Shown one piece after another: positions 1 to 5,319 of a stretch of DNA of 5,365 nt (position 1 is its first letter; each line of letters starts with the position of its first letter). Origin of the DNA: Chloroflexota bacterium. Its GTDB lineage: Bacteria; Chloroflexota; Dehalococcoidia; Lucifugimonadales; Australimonadaceae. The stretch spans positions 1 through 5,365 of the forward strand of contig JAPPFU010000205.1 in the NCBI GenBank assembly GCA_028875085.1. Direction: 5' to 3'. Under the pieces are notes generated by a model. That model was not told the origin of the DNA, searched no databases, and worked only from the letters and a program-made list of their open reading frames with translations. The position numbers and the translations under genes are program-made.

Positions 1-906
1 ATCGAGGCGTCCGGCCTCACCAAGCACTACGGTGCGGTGCGCGCGTTGCAGGCGCTCGACCTGACGGTCGAGCAGGGGCAGGTGTTCGGCTACCTCGGGC
101 CGAACGGCGCGGGCAAGAGCACCACCATCCGTCTGCTGCTGGACTTCATCCGCCCCACGGCGGGGAGCGTGCGCGTCTTCGGGCTGGACTCGCGGCGCGG
201 CGGGCTGGCGATACGGCGGCGCACCGGCTACCTGTCGGGCGAACTGAGCCTCTACCCCGCGATGACGGGGCGGGAGTTGCTGACCTATGCCGCCCACCTG
301 CGCGGCGGCGCGGGCATCGACGCCGCCTACGTGGATCGCCTGCTCGACCGCTTCGATGCCGACCCGACCGTGCCGCTGCGCGAACTCTCGCGCGGCAACC
401 GCCAGAAGATCGGCATCGTCCACGCCTTCATGCATCGGCCCGACCTGCTGGTGCTGGACGAGCCGTCCACCGGCCTCGACCCGCTGATGCAGCAGGAGTT
501 CTATCGCCTGCTGCGCGAGACGACAGCGGAGGGGCGGACGGTGTTCATCTCGTCGCACATCCTGCCGGAGGTCGACCAGGTGGCCGACCGCGTAGGCATC
601 ATCCGCAAAGGCGTGCTGGAGGCGGTGGAGGAGCCTGCGGTGCTGAAGCAGCGCGCCGGGCGGTTCGTAGAGGCGCGGTTCGGCGCCGCGAGCGCCGGCG
701 CGGAGGCTGAGGCGGCGGAGCACCTGGGACGCCTGCCCGGCGTGTCGGACGTGGCGCTGACGGACGGCGCTCTCGCATGCCGCGTCGAAGGTTCGATGGA
801 TGCCCTCGTGAAGGCGCTGGCGCAGTACGAGGTTGCGGAGTTGACGACGCGGGAGACGAGCCTGGAGGACGTGTTCCTGGGCTACTACGAGCGTGAGGCG
901 AAGTAG
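1..906 (+). CDS. ABC-2 type exporter ATP-binding subunit (5' partial)
   Basis: This is the cytoplasmic ATPase that powers an ABC-2 type membrane exporter. The reading frame is already open at base 1 (IEASGLTKHYG), so the true start lies a few codons upstream; the GTG at 37 is internal to the conserved first strand and is not the start. Counting from base 1, 301 residues are visible. They show Walker A GPNGAGKST (33-41), an ABC signature in the variant form LSRGNRQK (129-136), Walker B LLVLDEP (149-155), the D-loop STGLDP and the switch His in ISSH (186). The usual Q-loop Gln is not obvious; the segment reads GYLSGELSLYP, as in other ABC-2 ATPases. About 90 C-terminal residues form the typical accessory tail ending in SLEDVFLGYY. 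It ends 4 bp before the permease start, so the two are surely co-transcribed. The exported substrate is unknown. The family call is firm. Confidence 0.93.
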   Translation: MEASGLTKHYGAVRALQALDLTVEQGQVFGYLGPNGAGKSTTIRLLLDFIRPTAGSVRVFGLDSRRGGLAIRRRTGYLSGELSLYPAMTGRELLTYAAHLRGGAGIDAAYVDRLLDRFDADPTVPLRELSRGNRQKIGIVHAFMHRPDLLVLDEPSTGLDPLMQQEFYRLLRETTAEGRTVFISSHILPEVDQVADRVGIIRKGVLEAVEEPAVLKQRAGRFVEARFGAASAGAEAEAAEHLGRLPGVSDVALTDGALACRVEGSMDALVKALAQYEVAELTTRETSLEDVFLGYYEREAK

Positions 907-910
907 GGCG

Positions 911-1714
911 GTGCTCCGCACCATCCTGCTCAAGACGCTGTGGGAGCAGCGGCGCTCGCTGGCGTGGTGGTCGGCGGGGATGGCGGCCGCCGTGCTGCTC
1001 ATCGTGCTCGTCTATCCGTCGGTGCGCGACGTGCCGGAGTTCCGCCAGCTCATCGACGGCCTGCCCGAGGTGGTGCGCAACCTCTTCCTCGGCGCGGGCG
1101 TGCTCGACTTCCTCTCCCCCACCGGCTACCTGCACTCGCGCTTCTTCGCCTTCCTGGCGCCCGCCGTGTTCCTCGTCTACGCCATCGGGCAGGGTGTCGG
1201 CGGCGTGTCGGGCGAGGAGGAGCGCGGGACGATCGAGGCGCTGCTGTCCGCGCCCGTCGCGCGCTGGCGCCTCGCCGTCGAGAAGTTCGGCGCGCTCGTG
1301 TGCGGCACGGCGATTCTGGCGGCGGCCACCTTCGCCGCCGTGTGGGCCGGAGGGGCGGCGGTGACGATGGACATCGCCGTGGCGCGCATCTTCGAGGCTG
1401 TGCTGAGCCTGGCGCTGCTGGCGATTATGTTCGGGGCGCTGGCGCTGGCAGTGGGCGCCATTACGGGCAACAAGAGTCTGAGTATGGGCTTGCCCGCGGG
1501 CTTCGCCGTCGCCGCCTACCTAGTGGATGCCCTTGCGCCGCTGGTGAACGCGCTCGATGCGCTGCGCGTGGTCTCGCCCTTCCGCTACTACGGCGAGGCC
1601 GTGCCCCTCGCCAACGGCATCGACCCCGCCCACGCAGCGGTGCTGGCGGTCGCGGCGCTCTTGCTGGCCGCCGCCGCCGCCCTCGGCCTCGAGCGCCGCG
1701 ACCTGCGCGTCTAG
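911..1714 (+). CDS. ABC-2 type exporter permease
   Basis: This is the membrane subunit of the exporter whose ATPase lies just upstream. With the GTG at 911 it has 267 residues. About six hydrophobic segments are visible, at roughly 16-35, 77-99, 126-147, 162-184, 192-211 and 239-258. After the second comes the hallmark cytoplasmic stretch GEEERGTIEALLSAP followed by R-W-R-LAVEK, typical of ABC-2 permeases that couple to the ATPase. I prefer GTG 911 because it gives an N-terminus MLRTILLKTLWEQRR, which is where I expect this family to begin, and because a weak GAGG (895-898) lies upstream. An in-frame GTG at 893 would add six residues and overlap the ATPase by 14 bp, but has no nearby Shine-Dalgarno sequence. 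The cargo (drug, lipid or other) cannot be inferred. The gene ends in TAG and is followed by a GC-rich dyad. Confidence 0.9.
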   Translation: MLRTILLKTLWEQRRSLAWWSAGMAAAVLLIVLVYPSVRDVPEFRQLIDGLPEVVRNLFLGAGVLDFLSPTGYLHSRFFAFLAPAVFLVYAIGQGVGGVSGEEERGTIEALLSAPVARWRLAVEKFGALVCGTAILAAATFAAVWAGGAAVTMDIAVARIFEAVLSLALLAIMFGALALAVGAITGNKSLSMGLPAGFAVAAYLVDALAPLVNALDALRVVSPFRYYGEAVPLANGIDPAHAAVLAVAALLLAAAAALGLERRDLRV

Positions 1715-1754
1715 GCGCGCCCCCGCGCCCGCTGTAGGGGCGTTACGGCGCGCC
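1714..1754 (+). terminator. GC-rich dyad after the exporter permease, possible terminator
   Basis: Two copies of GGCGCGCC (1714-1721 and 1747-1754) flank a 25-nt spacer. Since the 8-mer is its own reverse complement, the copies can pair. A nested alternative pairs GGCGCG with CGCGCC and CCCC (1720-1723) with GGGG (1737-1740). It begins at the last base of the permease stop codon, a natural place for a transcript end. There is no T-run after it, so it is not a classic intrinsic terminator; it might stabilise the 3' end or assist factor-dependent termination. The spacer contains GTAGGGGCG (1734-1742). Confidence 0.3.
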
Positions 1755-1805
1755 GCAATTGATGACAAGATAGACCCTGCGACGGATTAGGCGCACCAAT
1801 CGCTA

Positions 1806-1829
1806 CGATGCTGATGGAAACCAGCATCG
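1806..1829. repeat. perfect 8-bp inverted repeat with 8-nt spacer
   Basis: CGATGCTG (1806-1813) and CAGCATCG (1822-1829) are perfect reverse complements around the spacer ATGGAAAC. It could be a hairpin or a dimeric repressor site. It lies about 135 bp upstream of the promoter candidate. No T-run follows on either strand, so a terminator is unlikely. No specific regulator can be named. Confidence 0.4.
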
Positions 1830-1910
1830 GCGCCCGATCACCCTGGAGCACCGCGCTTCCGTCGTGGAGAGGCAGGCGTGACGACTGCAGACGGGGATGC
1901 GAAAATGCGC

Positions 1911-1940
1911 GCGATAAGACGAAATCAGTAGAAATGAGCG
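1911..1940. repeat. 10-bp-phased short direct repeats upstream of the promoter candidate
   Basis: Three consecutive 10-bp units read GCGATAAGAC, then GAAATCAGTA, then GAAATGAGCG. Units 2 and 3 match at 7 of 10 positions (GAAAT exactly repeated at 1921 and 1931); unit 1 matches each of the others at 5 of 10. The shared pattern is G--AT-AG--. The block is flanked by CGCGC (1908-1912) and GCGCG (1938-1942) and ends 23 bp before the TTGACA hexamer. Helical-turn spacing in an A/T-richer patch fits an activator site or upstream promoter element, but this is inference. Confidence 0.3.
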
Positions 1941-1963
1941 CGTCAACTGGTGTTTTCGGCGCT

Positions 1964-1993
1964 TTGACACCCGTTGGACGGGGTGCCTAAGGT
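1964..1993 (+). promoter_or_regulatory. candidate sigma70-type promoter for the uptake operon
   Basis: A perfect -35 hexamer TTGACA (1964-1969) is followed by an 18-bp spacer and TAAGGT (1988-1993), which fits the loose TANNNT form of -10 elements in GC-rich bacteria. A start near position 2000 would give a leader of about 160 nt before the ATPase start codon. A possible hairpin (GGGGTGC at 1980-1986 with GCAC-T-CCC at 2000-2007) overlaps the -10 region. If transcription starts upstream instead, that hairpin would become part of the leader. Confidence 0.42.
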
Positions 1994-2008
1994 GAGGCCG
2001 CACTCCCA

Positions 2009-2127
2009 GCGGGTCCGTCCCGCGTAGCGCTTGGCGGCGCACTCTCCACTGCCTACTGCAACCCGTACCCATGGCTACCTATGCTTGCTGGGTTGCCGCC
2101 GCCAACGCCCAACGGAGCGCTGCTCCG
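2009..2127 (+). promoter_or_regulatory. structured 5' leader of the betaine uptake operon
   Basis: Four helices can form in order. (a) GCGGG (2009-2013) pairs with CCCGC (2019-2023) around a 5-nt loop. (b) TTGGCGGCG (2031-2039) pairs with CGCCGCCAA (2097-2105), 9 bp. (c) GCAACCC (2058-2064) pairs with GGGTTGC (2090-2096), 7 bp. (d) CGGAGC (2113-2118) pairs with GCTCCG (2122-2127) around GCT. The 3' strands of (b) and (c) are directly adjacent, so they can stack coaxially with an 18-nt bulge on the 5' side only. Helix (d) ends 19 nt before the AGGAGG that drives translation of the ATPase gene. The arrangement resembles a cis-regulatory RNA, but I recognise no known riboswitch core and GC-rich DNA forms stems easily. 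Confidence 0.35.
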
Positions 2128-2146
2128 CCTGACGAATGCGACAATC

Positions 2147-2152
2147 AGGAGG
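2147..2152 (+). promoter_or_regulatory. ribosome binding site fixing the ATPase start
   Basis: AGGAGG lies 10 nt before the ATG at 2163. It falls inside the longer open frame that begins at ATG 2136, so it decides against that upstream start and in favour of 2163. Confidence 0.75.
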
Positions 2153-2162
2153 TCGTGAGCGT

Positions 2163-3383
2163 ATGAACGGACAGTCCGAGCCTCTGCGCATGAGCGTCCG
2201 AAACCTGTGGAAGGTCTACGGCCCCGCTGCGGGTCTCGACGTCGCCGAGCGCCTGGCGGGCAAGTCCAAGGCCGAGGTGCAGGACGAGCTCAAGTCGGTG
2301 GTCGCTCTGCGCGACGCCAGCTTCGACGTCTCCTCCGGCGAGACCTTCGTCGTCATGGGCCTGTCGGGCAGTGGCAAGTCCACCCTCGTGCGCTGCCTCA
2401 TCCAGCTCATCGAGCCGACCATGGGGCAGATCTTCGTCGACGGCGAGGATGTGCTCGCCTATACCGAGGAGGAGCGCATCGAGTTCCGGCGCCACAAGAC
2501 CGGCATGGTCTTTCAGTACTTCGGCCTGCTGCCTCACCGCACCGTGCTCGATAACGCCGCGTGGGGACTTGAGGTGCAAGGCTTGCCCGAGTCGGAACGC
2601 CGCGCCCGCGCCATGGAAGTGCTTGAGATGGTCGGCCTCTCCGGATGGGAGAACTACCGCCCATCCTCCCTCAGCGGCGGCATGCAGCAGCGCGTGGGCC
2701 TCGCCCGCGCTCTCGCCTCCGACCCTGAGATTCTCCTGCTGGACGAGCCGTTCAGCGCCCTCGACCCTCTCATCCGCCGCGACATGCAGAATGAACTGCT
2801 GGTGCTGCAGGAGCGGATGAGGAAGACCATCATCTTCATTACCCACGACCTCGCCGAGGCCATCCGCGTCGGCAACCGCATCGCCATCATGCGCGACGGC
2901 GCCATCGTCCAGATCGGAACCCCCGAACAGATTATGTCCAACCCCGCCGATGAGTACGTGGCCGACTTCACGCGCGACGTGCGGCGCGCCACCGTCATCA
3001 CCGTCGGCTACCTGATGGAGCACCCGACCACCCGCGTCCGCGAGGACGACTCCCCCGACGACGCCGTCCGCGCCATGGAGGCTGCGGGCGCCGACGCCGT
3101 GTTCATCTGCACCGGCGAGGGTCGCTACGTCGGCGAGGTCACCCTCGAGGAGGCCAAGCAGTCCCTGCGCCGCGGCGACGGCGCCATCCGCGCGCCCGTA
3201 GACCGCCGCTTCGCGCCCATCCAGCGCCAGCAATCCATCGAAGAGGCTCTGGCCAACGCGTGGGACCACCACGGCAGACTCCCCGTCGTGGACGAGTCCG
3301 GCCTGCTGGTCGGCGAGGTCGAGCGCGACGCGCTCATCCAAGCCGCCTTCGAGGCCGAGTCGACGGAGGCCGCGAGCGTCTAG
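2163..3383 (+). CDS. proV: glycine betaine/proline betaine ABC importer ATPase with CBS domains (ProV/OpuAA family)
   Basis: This cytoplasmic ATPase energises uptake of quaternary-amine compatible solutes. It has 406 residues, close to E. coli ProV (about 400). An N-terminal ProV-type strand (NLWKVYG) is followed by the linker helix typical of this family. Then come Walker A GLSGSGKST (66-74), the Q-loop FQYFGLLPH (Q118), signature LSGGMQQR (170-177), Walker B ILLLDEP (190-196), D-loop SALDP and switch His ITHD (H228). Residues 279-335 and 343-398 form two CBS domains, the second with the LPVVDE-G-LVGEV core. In OpuA-type transporters the tandem CBS module senses ionic strength or c-di-AMP, so osmotic gating is likely here, by family knowledge. 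ATG 2163 is chosen for its AGGAGG; an ATG at 2136 would add nine unlikely residues. The permease gene follows after 19 nt. Confidence 0.95.
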   Translation: MNGQSEPLRMSVRNLWKVYGPAAGLDVAERLAGKSKAEVQDELKSVVALRDASFDVSSGETFVVMGLSGSGKSTLVRCLIQLIEPTMGQIFVDGEDVLAYTEEERIEFRRHKTGMVFQYFGLLPHRTVLDNAAWGLEVQGLPESERRARAMEVLEMVGLSGWENYRPSSLSGGMQQRVGLARALASDPEILLLDEPFSALDPLIRRDMQNELLVLQERMRKTIIFITHDLAEAIRVGNRIAIMRDGAIVQIGTPEQIMSNPADEYVADFTRDVRRATVITVGYLMEHPTTRVREDDSPDDAVRAMEAAGADAVFICTGEGRYVGEVTLEEAKQSLRRGDGAIRAPVDRRFAPIQRQQSIEEALANAWDHHGRLPVVDESGLLVGEVERDALIQAAFEAESTEAASV

Positions 3384-3402
3384 GCGCTCGAGGAGATTAC
3401 CT

Positions 3403-4428
3403 ATGGCAGTCGCAACTCCGCCGACCCAGGCGGGCCGCCCCCAAGGGCCGCCCTCCGCTCCCCCCCGCAAGGGCTTCCAACTGAACCGCTGGCAGCGCGT
3501 CGCCTTGCCCATCGGCGGATTCGTCGTGGCGATCCTCGTCGCAGCTGGGATTTGGGGCTCGGAGATGGAGTTCCCCGCCGACGTCGGAGGCCCCATCGCC
3601 GACTGGGTGAACGACACCATCCGCACCATTACCCGCAACTTCTCCTTCATCTTCGACACCATCGCCGATGTCGTGCTGCGCTTCCTCCTGTGGTTGGAGG
3701 CCATCTTCCTGTGGATTCCCTGGCCGGTGATGGTCGGCGGCATCGGCTACGTGGCGTGGCGCATGGTCAGTTGGCGTATGGCGCTGTTCTCCATGCTGGC
3801 GCTCGTGGCGGTGGGCTTCGCGGGACTCTGGCCATCCGCTATGGAGACGACCGCCCTCATCGTCGTCGCCGTCGTCATCTCCATCGCGGTCGCCATCCCC
3901 TTGGGCATCCTGGCGGCGCGCAGCAACACCGTCGACGCCATCCTGCGCCCATTCCTCGACGGCATGCAGACTATGCCGTCCTTCGTCTACCTCGTGCCGG
4001 CGATTATGCTGTTCGGCATCGGCAACGTGCCGGCCATCTTCGCCACCGTCATCTACGCCGTGCCTCCGGCCATCCGCCTCACCAGCCTCGGCATCCGTCA
4101 GGTGACGCCGCAAGTGGTGGAGGCCGCGCAGTCCTTCGGGACGACGCGCCGCCAGTTGCTGCTCAAGGTGCAGTTGCCGATGGCCATTCCCAGCATCATG
4201 GCCGGCGTCAACCAAACGACGATGATGGCCCTTGCTATGGTGGTGGTCGGCGCGCTCGTGGGCGCGGGCGGCCTGGGCGAGGACGTGCTCCGTGCGCTCC
4301 AGCGCTTCCAACCTGGCGAGGCACTGCTGGGCGGCTTGGCCATCGTCGTCCTCGCCATCATCGTCGACCGCGTTACCCAGGCGTGGGCCAAGGAGCGCCA
4401 GGAGGCGCTGCGCACCGACGCACATTAA
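3403..4428 (+). CDS. proW: glycine betaine/proline betaine ABC importer permease (ProW/OpuAB family)
   Basis: This is the membrane channel subunit, 341 residues, near the length of E. coli ProW (about 354). An N-terminal Pro-rich tail (about 1-28) precedes hydrophobic segments at roughly 33-51, 97-117, 124-143, 148-170, 194-222 (probably two helices), 266-290 and 308-325. The binding-protein-dependent permease signature is clear: EAAQSFG (240-246), RRQLLLKVQLP up to P259, then AIPSIMAGVNQ, which docks on the ATPase. MQTMPSFVYLVPA (188-200) is characteristic of the ProW/OpuAB group. GAGGAG (3390-3395) sits 7 nt before the ATG. Only 19 nt separate it from the ATPase stop, so translation may be coupled. 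A run of seven C (3460-3466) lies in the tail and could be a slippage or sequencing-error point. Confidence 0.94.
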   Translation: MAVATPPTQAGRPQGPPSAPPRKGFQLNRWQRVALPIGGFVVAILVAAGIWGSEMEFPADVGGPIADWVNDTIRTITRNFSFIFDTIADVVLRFLLWLEAIFLWIPWPVMVGGIGYVAWRMVSWRMALFSMLALVAVGFAGLWPSAMETTALIVVAVVISIAVAIPLGILAARSNTVDAILRPFLDGMQTMPSFVYLVPAIMLFGIGNVPAIFATVIYAVPPAIRLTSLGIRQVTPQVVEAAQSFGTTRRQLLLKVQLPMAIPSIMAGVNQTTMMALAMVVVGALVGAGGLGEDVLRALQRFQPGEALLGGLAIVVLAIIVDRVTQAWAKERQEALRTDAH

Positions 4429-4441
4429 GCGCAAAGGGCGC

Positions 4442-4453
4442 CCGGTTCGCCGG
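4442..4453 (+). repeat. small TTCG-loop hairpin after the permease gene
   Basis: CCGG (4442-4445) and CCGG (4450-4453) pair around a TTCG tetraloop, 14 nt after the permease stop codon. The closing pair is G-C rather than the extra-stable C-G. It may stack with the larger stem at 4461-4482 as an intercistronic structure; its function is unknown. Confidence 0.3.
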
Positions 4454-4460
4454 ACGTCGC

Positions 4461-4482
4461 TCCCCCGGCATCGCCGAGGGGG
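4461..4482 (+). promoter_or_regulatory. intercistronic stem-loop between permease and binding-protein genes
   Basis: The stem pairs CGGC (4466-4469) with GCCG (4473-4476) around ATC, then after a bulged A (4477) pairs CCCC (4462-4465) with GGGG (4478-4481) plus a T-G wobble. No T-run follows, so read-through is expected. In binding-protein transporter operons such stems often protect or process the mRNA so that the binding protein is made in excess over the membrane subunits; that role is inferred. It lies in the only long gap of the operon (87 nt), 33 nt before the next ATG. Confidence 0.5.
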
Positions 4483-4515
4483 CCAACAAAGACGCATTGG
4501 AGGGATAAGACCGTA

Positions 4516-5319
4516 ATGAACGTGCGATATCTGAGACTGCTGCTTGCCCTCGCCGGCCTTGCGCTGGCGGCGGCGACGCTCGCCGCCTGCGGCGGCGAGG
4601 ACCCGACGCCCACTCCGCGGCCGACGCCGACCGCCGCCCAGATGCAGCCCACGGCCACGCCGCCGCCCCCCCCGGCGGCGGCCAAGCCCACGCTCATCTT
4701 CTCCGACCTGAACTGGGACAGCGCCCAGATTCAGAACGCGGTGGCCCGCTTCATCGTCGAAAACGGCTACGACTACGAGACGGACGCCGTCTTTGGCGGC
4801 ACCATCCCGCTGATGGAAGCGCTGACGCGCGGTGACACGCACATCTCCATGGAGATATGGCTGCCCAACCAGCAGGCGGCCTACGACGCCGCCATCGCCG
4901 AAGGCACCATCACCTCCATCGGCAAGAGCCTCGAGGACAACTGGCAGTCGGCCTTCATCATCCCGCAGTACACCGCCGACGCTAACCCTGGCCTCCGCGC
5001 CGTCGAGGACCTGCCCGACTACATGGAGCTGTTCGTTACCGCCGACTCGAGGGGCAAGGCGCGCCTCATCACCTGCATCCCCGGCTGGGAGTGCGAAGGC
5101 GTGAACGAGAAGAAGATCGTCGCCTATGGCCTCGAGGACGTGGTTGAGTTGGTTAACCCCGGCTCGGGCGAGGCGCTCAACGCCGAGATCACCTCCGCCT
5201 TCGAGAACGGGGAGGACGTGCTCTTCTACTACTGGGGCCCGACCACGCTGTCGCACAGGCTCAACACCGAGTTCGACCGGTACGTCAACCTCGAAGAGCC
5301 TCCCTACAGCGACCAGTGA
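4516..5319 (+). CDS. proX: betaine-binding lipoprotein, ProX-like, stopped early by TGA
   Basis: This is the extracytoplasmic solute-binding protein that delivers betaine-type ligands to the permease. GGAGGG (4499-4504) lies 11 nt before the ATG. Of the 267 residues, 1-24 are a lipoprotein signal peptide with lipobox LAAC (lipidated Cys25), and 30-55 are a Thr/Pro-rich linker. The binding domain starts near 58. Compared from memory with E. coli ProX, the three cage Trp residues are kept: W115 in MEIWLPN, W191 in CIPGWEC and W240 in FYYWGP. Cys187 and Cys193 match the ProX disulfide. Family members usually continue about 80-100 residues beyond this point; here the frame ends at TGA right after LEEPPYSDQ. 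Codons after the TGA still look coding, so the gene may be interrupted or recoded rather than naturally short. If the stop is real, the first lobe would lack its C-terminal part and function is doubtful. Confidence 0.88.
   Translation: MNVRYLRLLLALAGLALAAATLAACGGEDPTPTPRPTPTAAQMQPTATPPPPPAAAKPTLIFSDLNWDSAQIQNAVARFIVENGYDYETDAVFGGTIPLMEALTRGDTHISMEIWLPNQQAAYDAAIAEGTITSIGKSLEDNWQSAFIIPQYTADANPGLRAVEDLPDYMELFVTADSRGKARLITCIPGWECEGVNEKKIVAYGLEDVVELVNPGSGEALNAEITSAFENGEDVLFYYWGPTTLSHRLNTEFDRYVNLEEPPYSDQ
4659..4682 (+). repeat. strong hairpin with a C8 run inside the binding-protein linker
   Basis: Nine base pairs form between 4659-4667 (ending CGCCGCC) and 4674-4682 (starting GGCGGCG) around a loop of six C. 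The run of eight C spans 4666-4673. It encodes the Pro5-Ala3 stretch of the lipoprotein linker. It probably arises from CCG and GCG codons, but it is also a likely point of polymerase slippage or sequencing error, and might slow ribosomes early in the gene. Confidence 0.45.

Larger units (their letters stand above)
1715..2162. other. 448-bp intergenic region between the two ABC operons
   Basis: No convincing gene is seen on either strand. Short open frames exist (60 codons at 1808-1990 on +, 89 codons at 1803-2072 on -), but their translations are Arg/Ser/Cys-rich, have no recognisable domain and lack good ribosome binding sites. The patch at about 1903-1936 is clearly richer in A/T than the surrounding DNA. 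The region holds the dyads, phased repeats, promoter candidate and leader structures listed separately. I looked for glycine, SAM, SAH, TPP, cobalamin, c-di-AMP (ydaO), c-di-GMP and T-box signatures and found no match good enough to call. Confidence 0.7.

Noticed and set aside
1913..1946. Minus-strand promoter from TTGACG in the A/T-richer patch
   Set aside because: No acceptable -10 hexamer occurs at 16-19 bp, and no minus-strand gene lies downstream within the window.
1808..1990. 60-codon + strand open frame beginning inside the 8-bp palindrome
   Set aside because: No Shine-Dalgarno sequence, no coding-like third-position bias by eye, and no recognisable protein features.
1911..2023. T-box riboswitch suggested by an AGTAGAAA segment and GGGTCCGTCCCGCG
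   Set aside because: The conserved GGTGGNACCGCG antiterminator sequence and the AGAGAG motif are absent, and an amino-acid T-box is not expected for a betaine transporter.
1803..2072. 89-codon minus-strand open frame in the intergenic region
   Set aside because: No family resemblance, Arg/Cys/Ser-rich, no clear ribosome binding site, and it overlaps the promoter and leader candidates.
1973..2113. Integron attC site suggested by GTTGGAC and GCCCAAC
   Set aside because: The core motifs are in the wrong order on both strands for an attC site, and no integrase or cassette is present.
2113..2133. SAH riboswitch suggested by GGAGCGCTGC
   Set aside because: The 10-mer belongs to a simple hairpin (CGGAGC-GCT-GCTCCG). 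The CAGGCTCG partner sequence is missing and the gene context does not fit.
2145..3743. 532-codon minus-strand open frame opposite the ATPase gene
   Set aside because: A composition shadow of the ProV-like gene. The translation is rich in Gly, Ala, His and Asp, with no recognisable fold.
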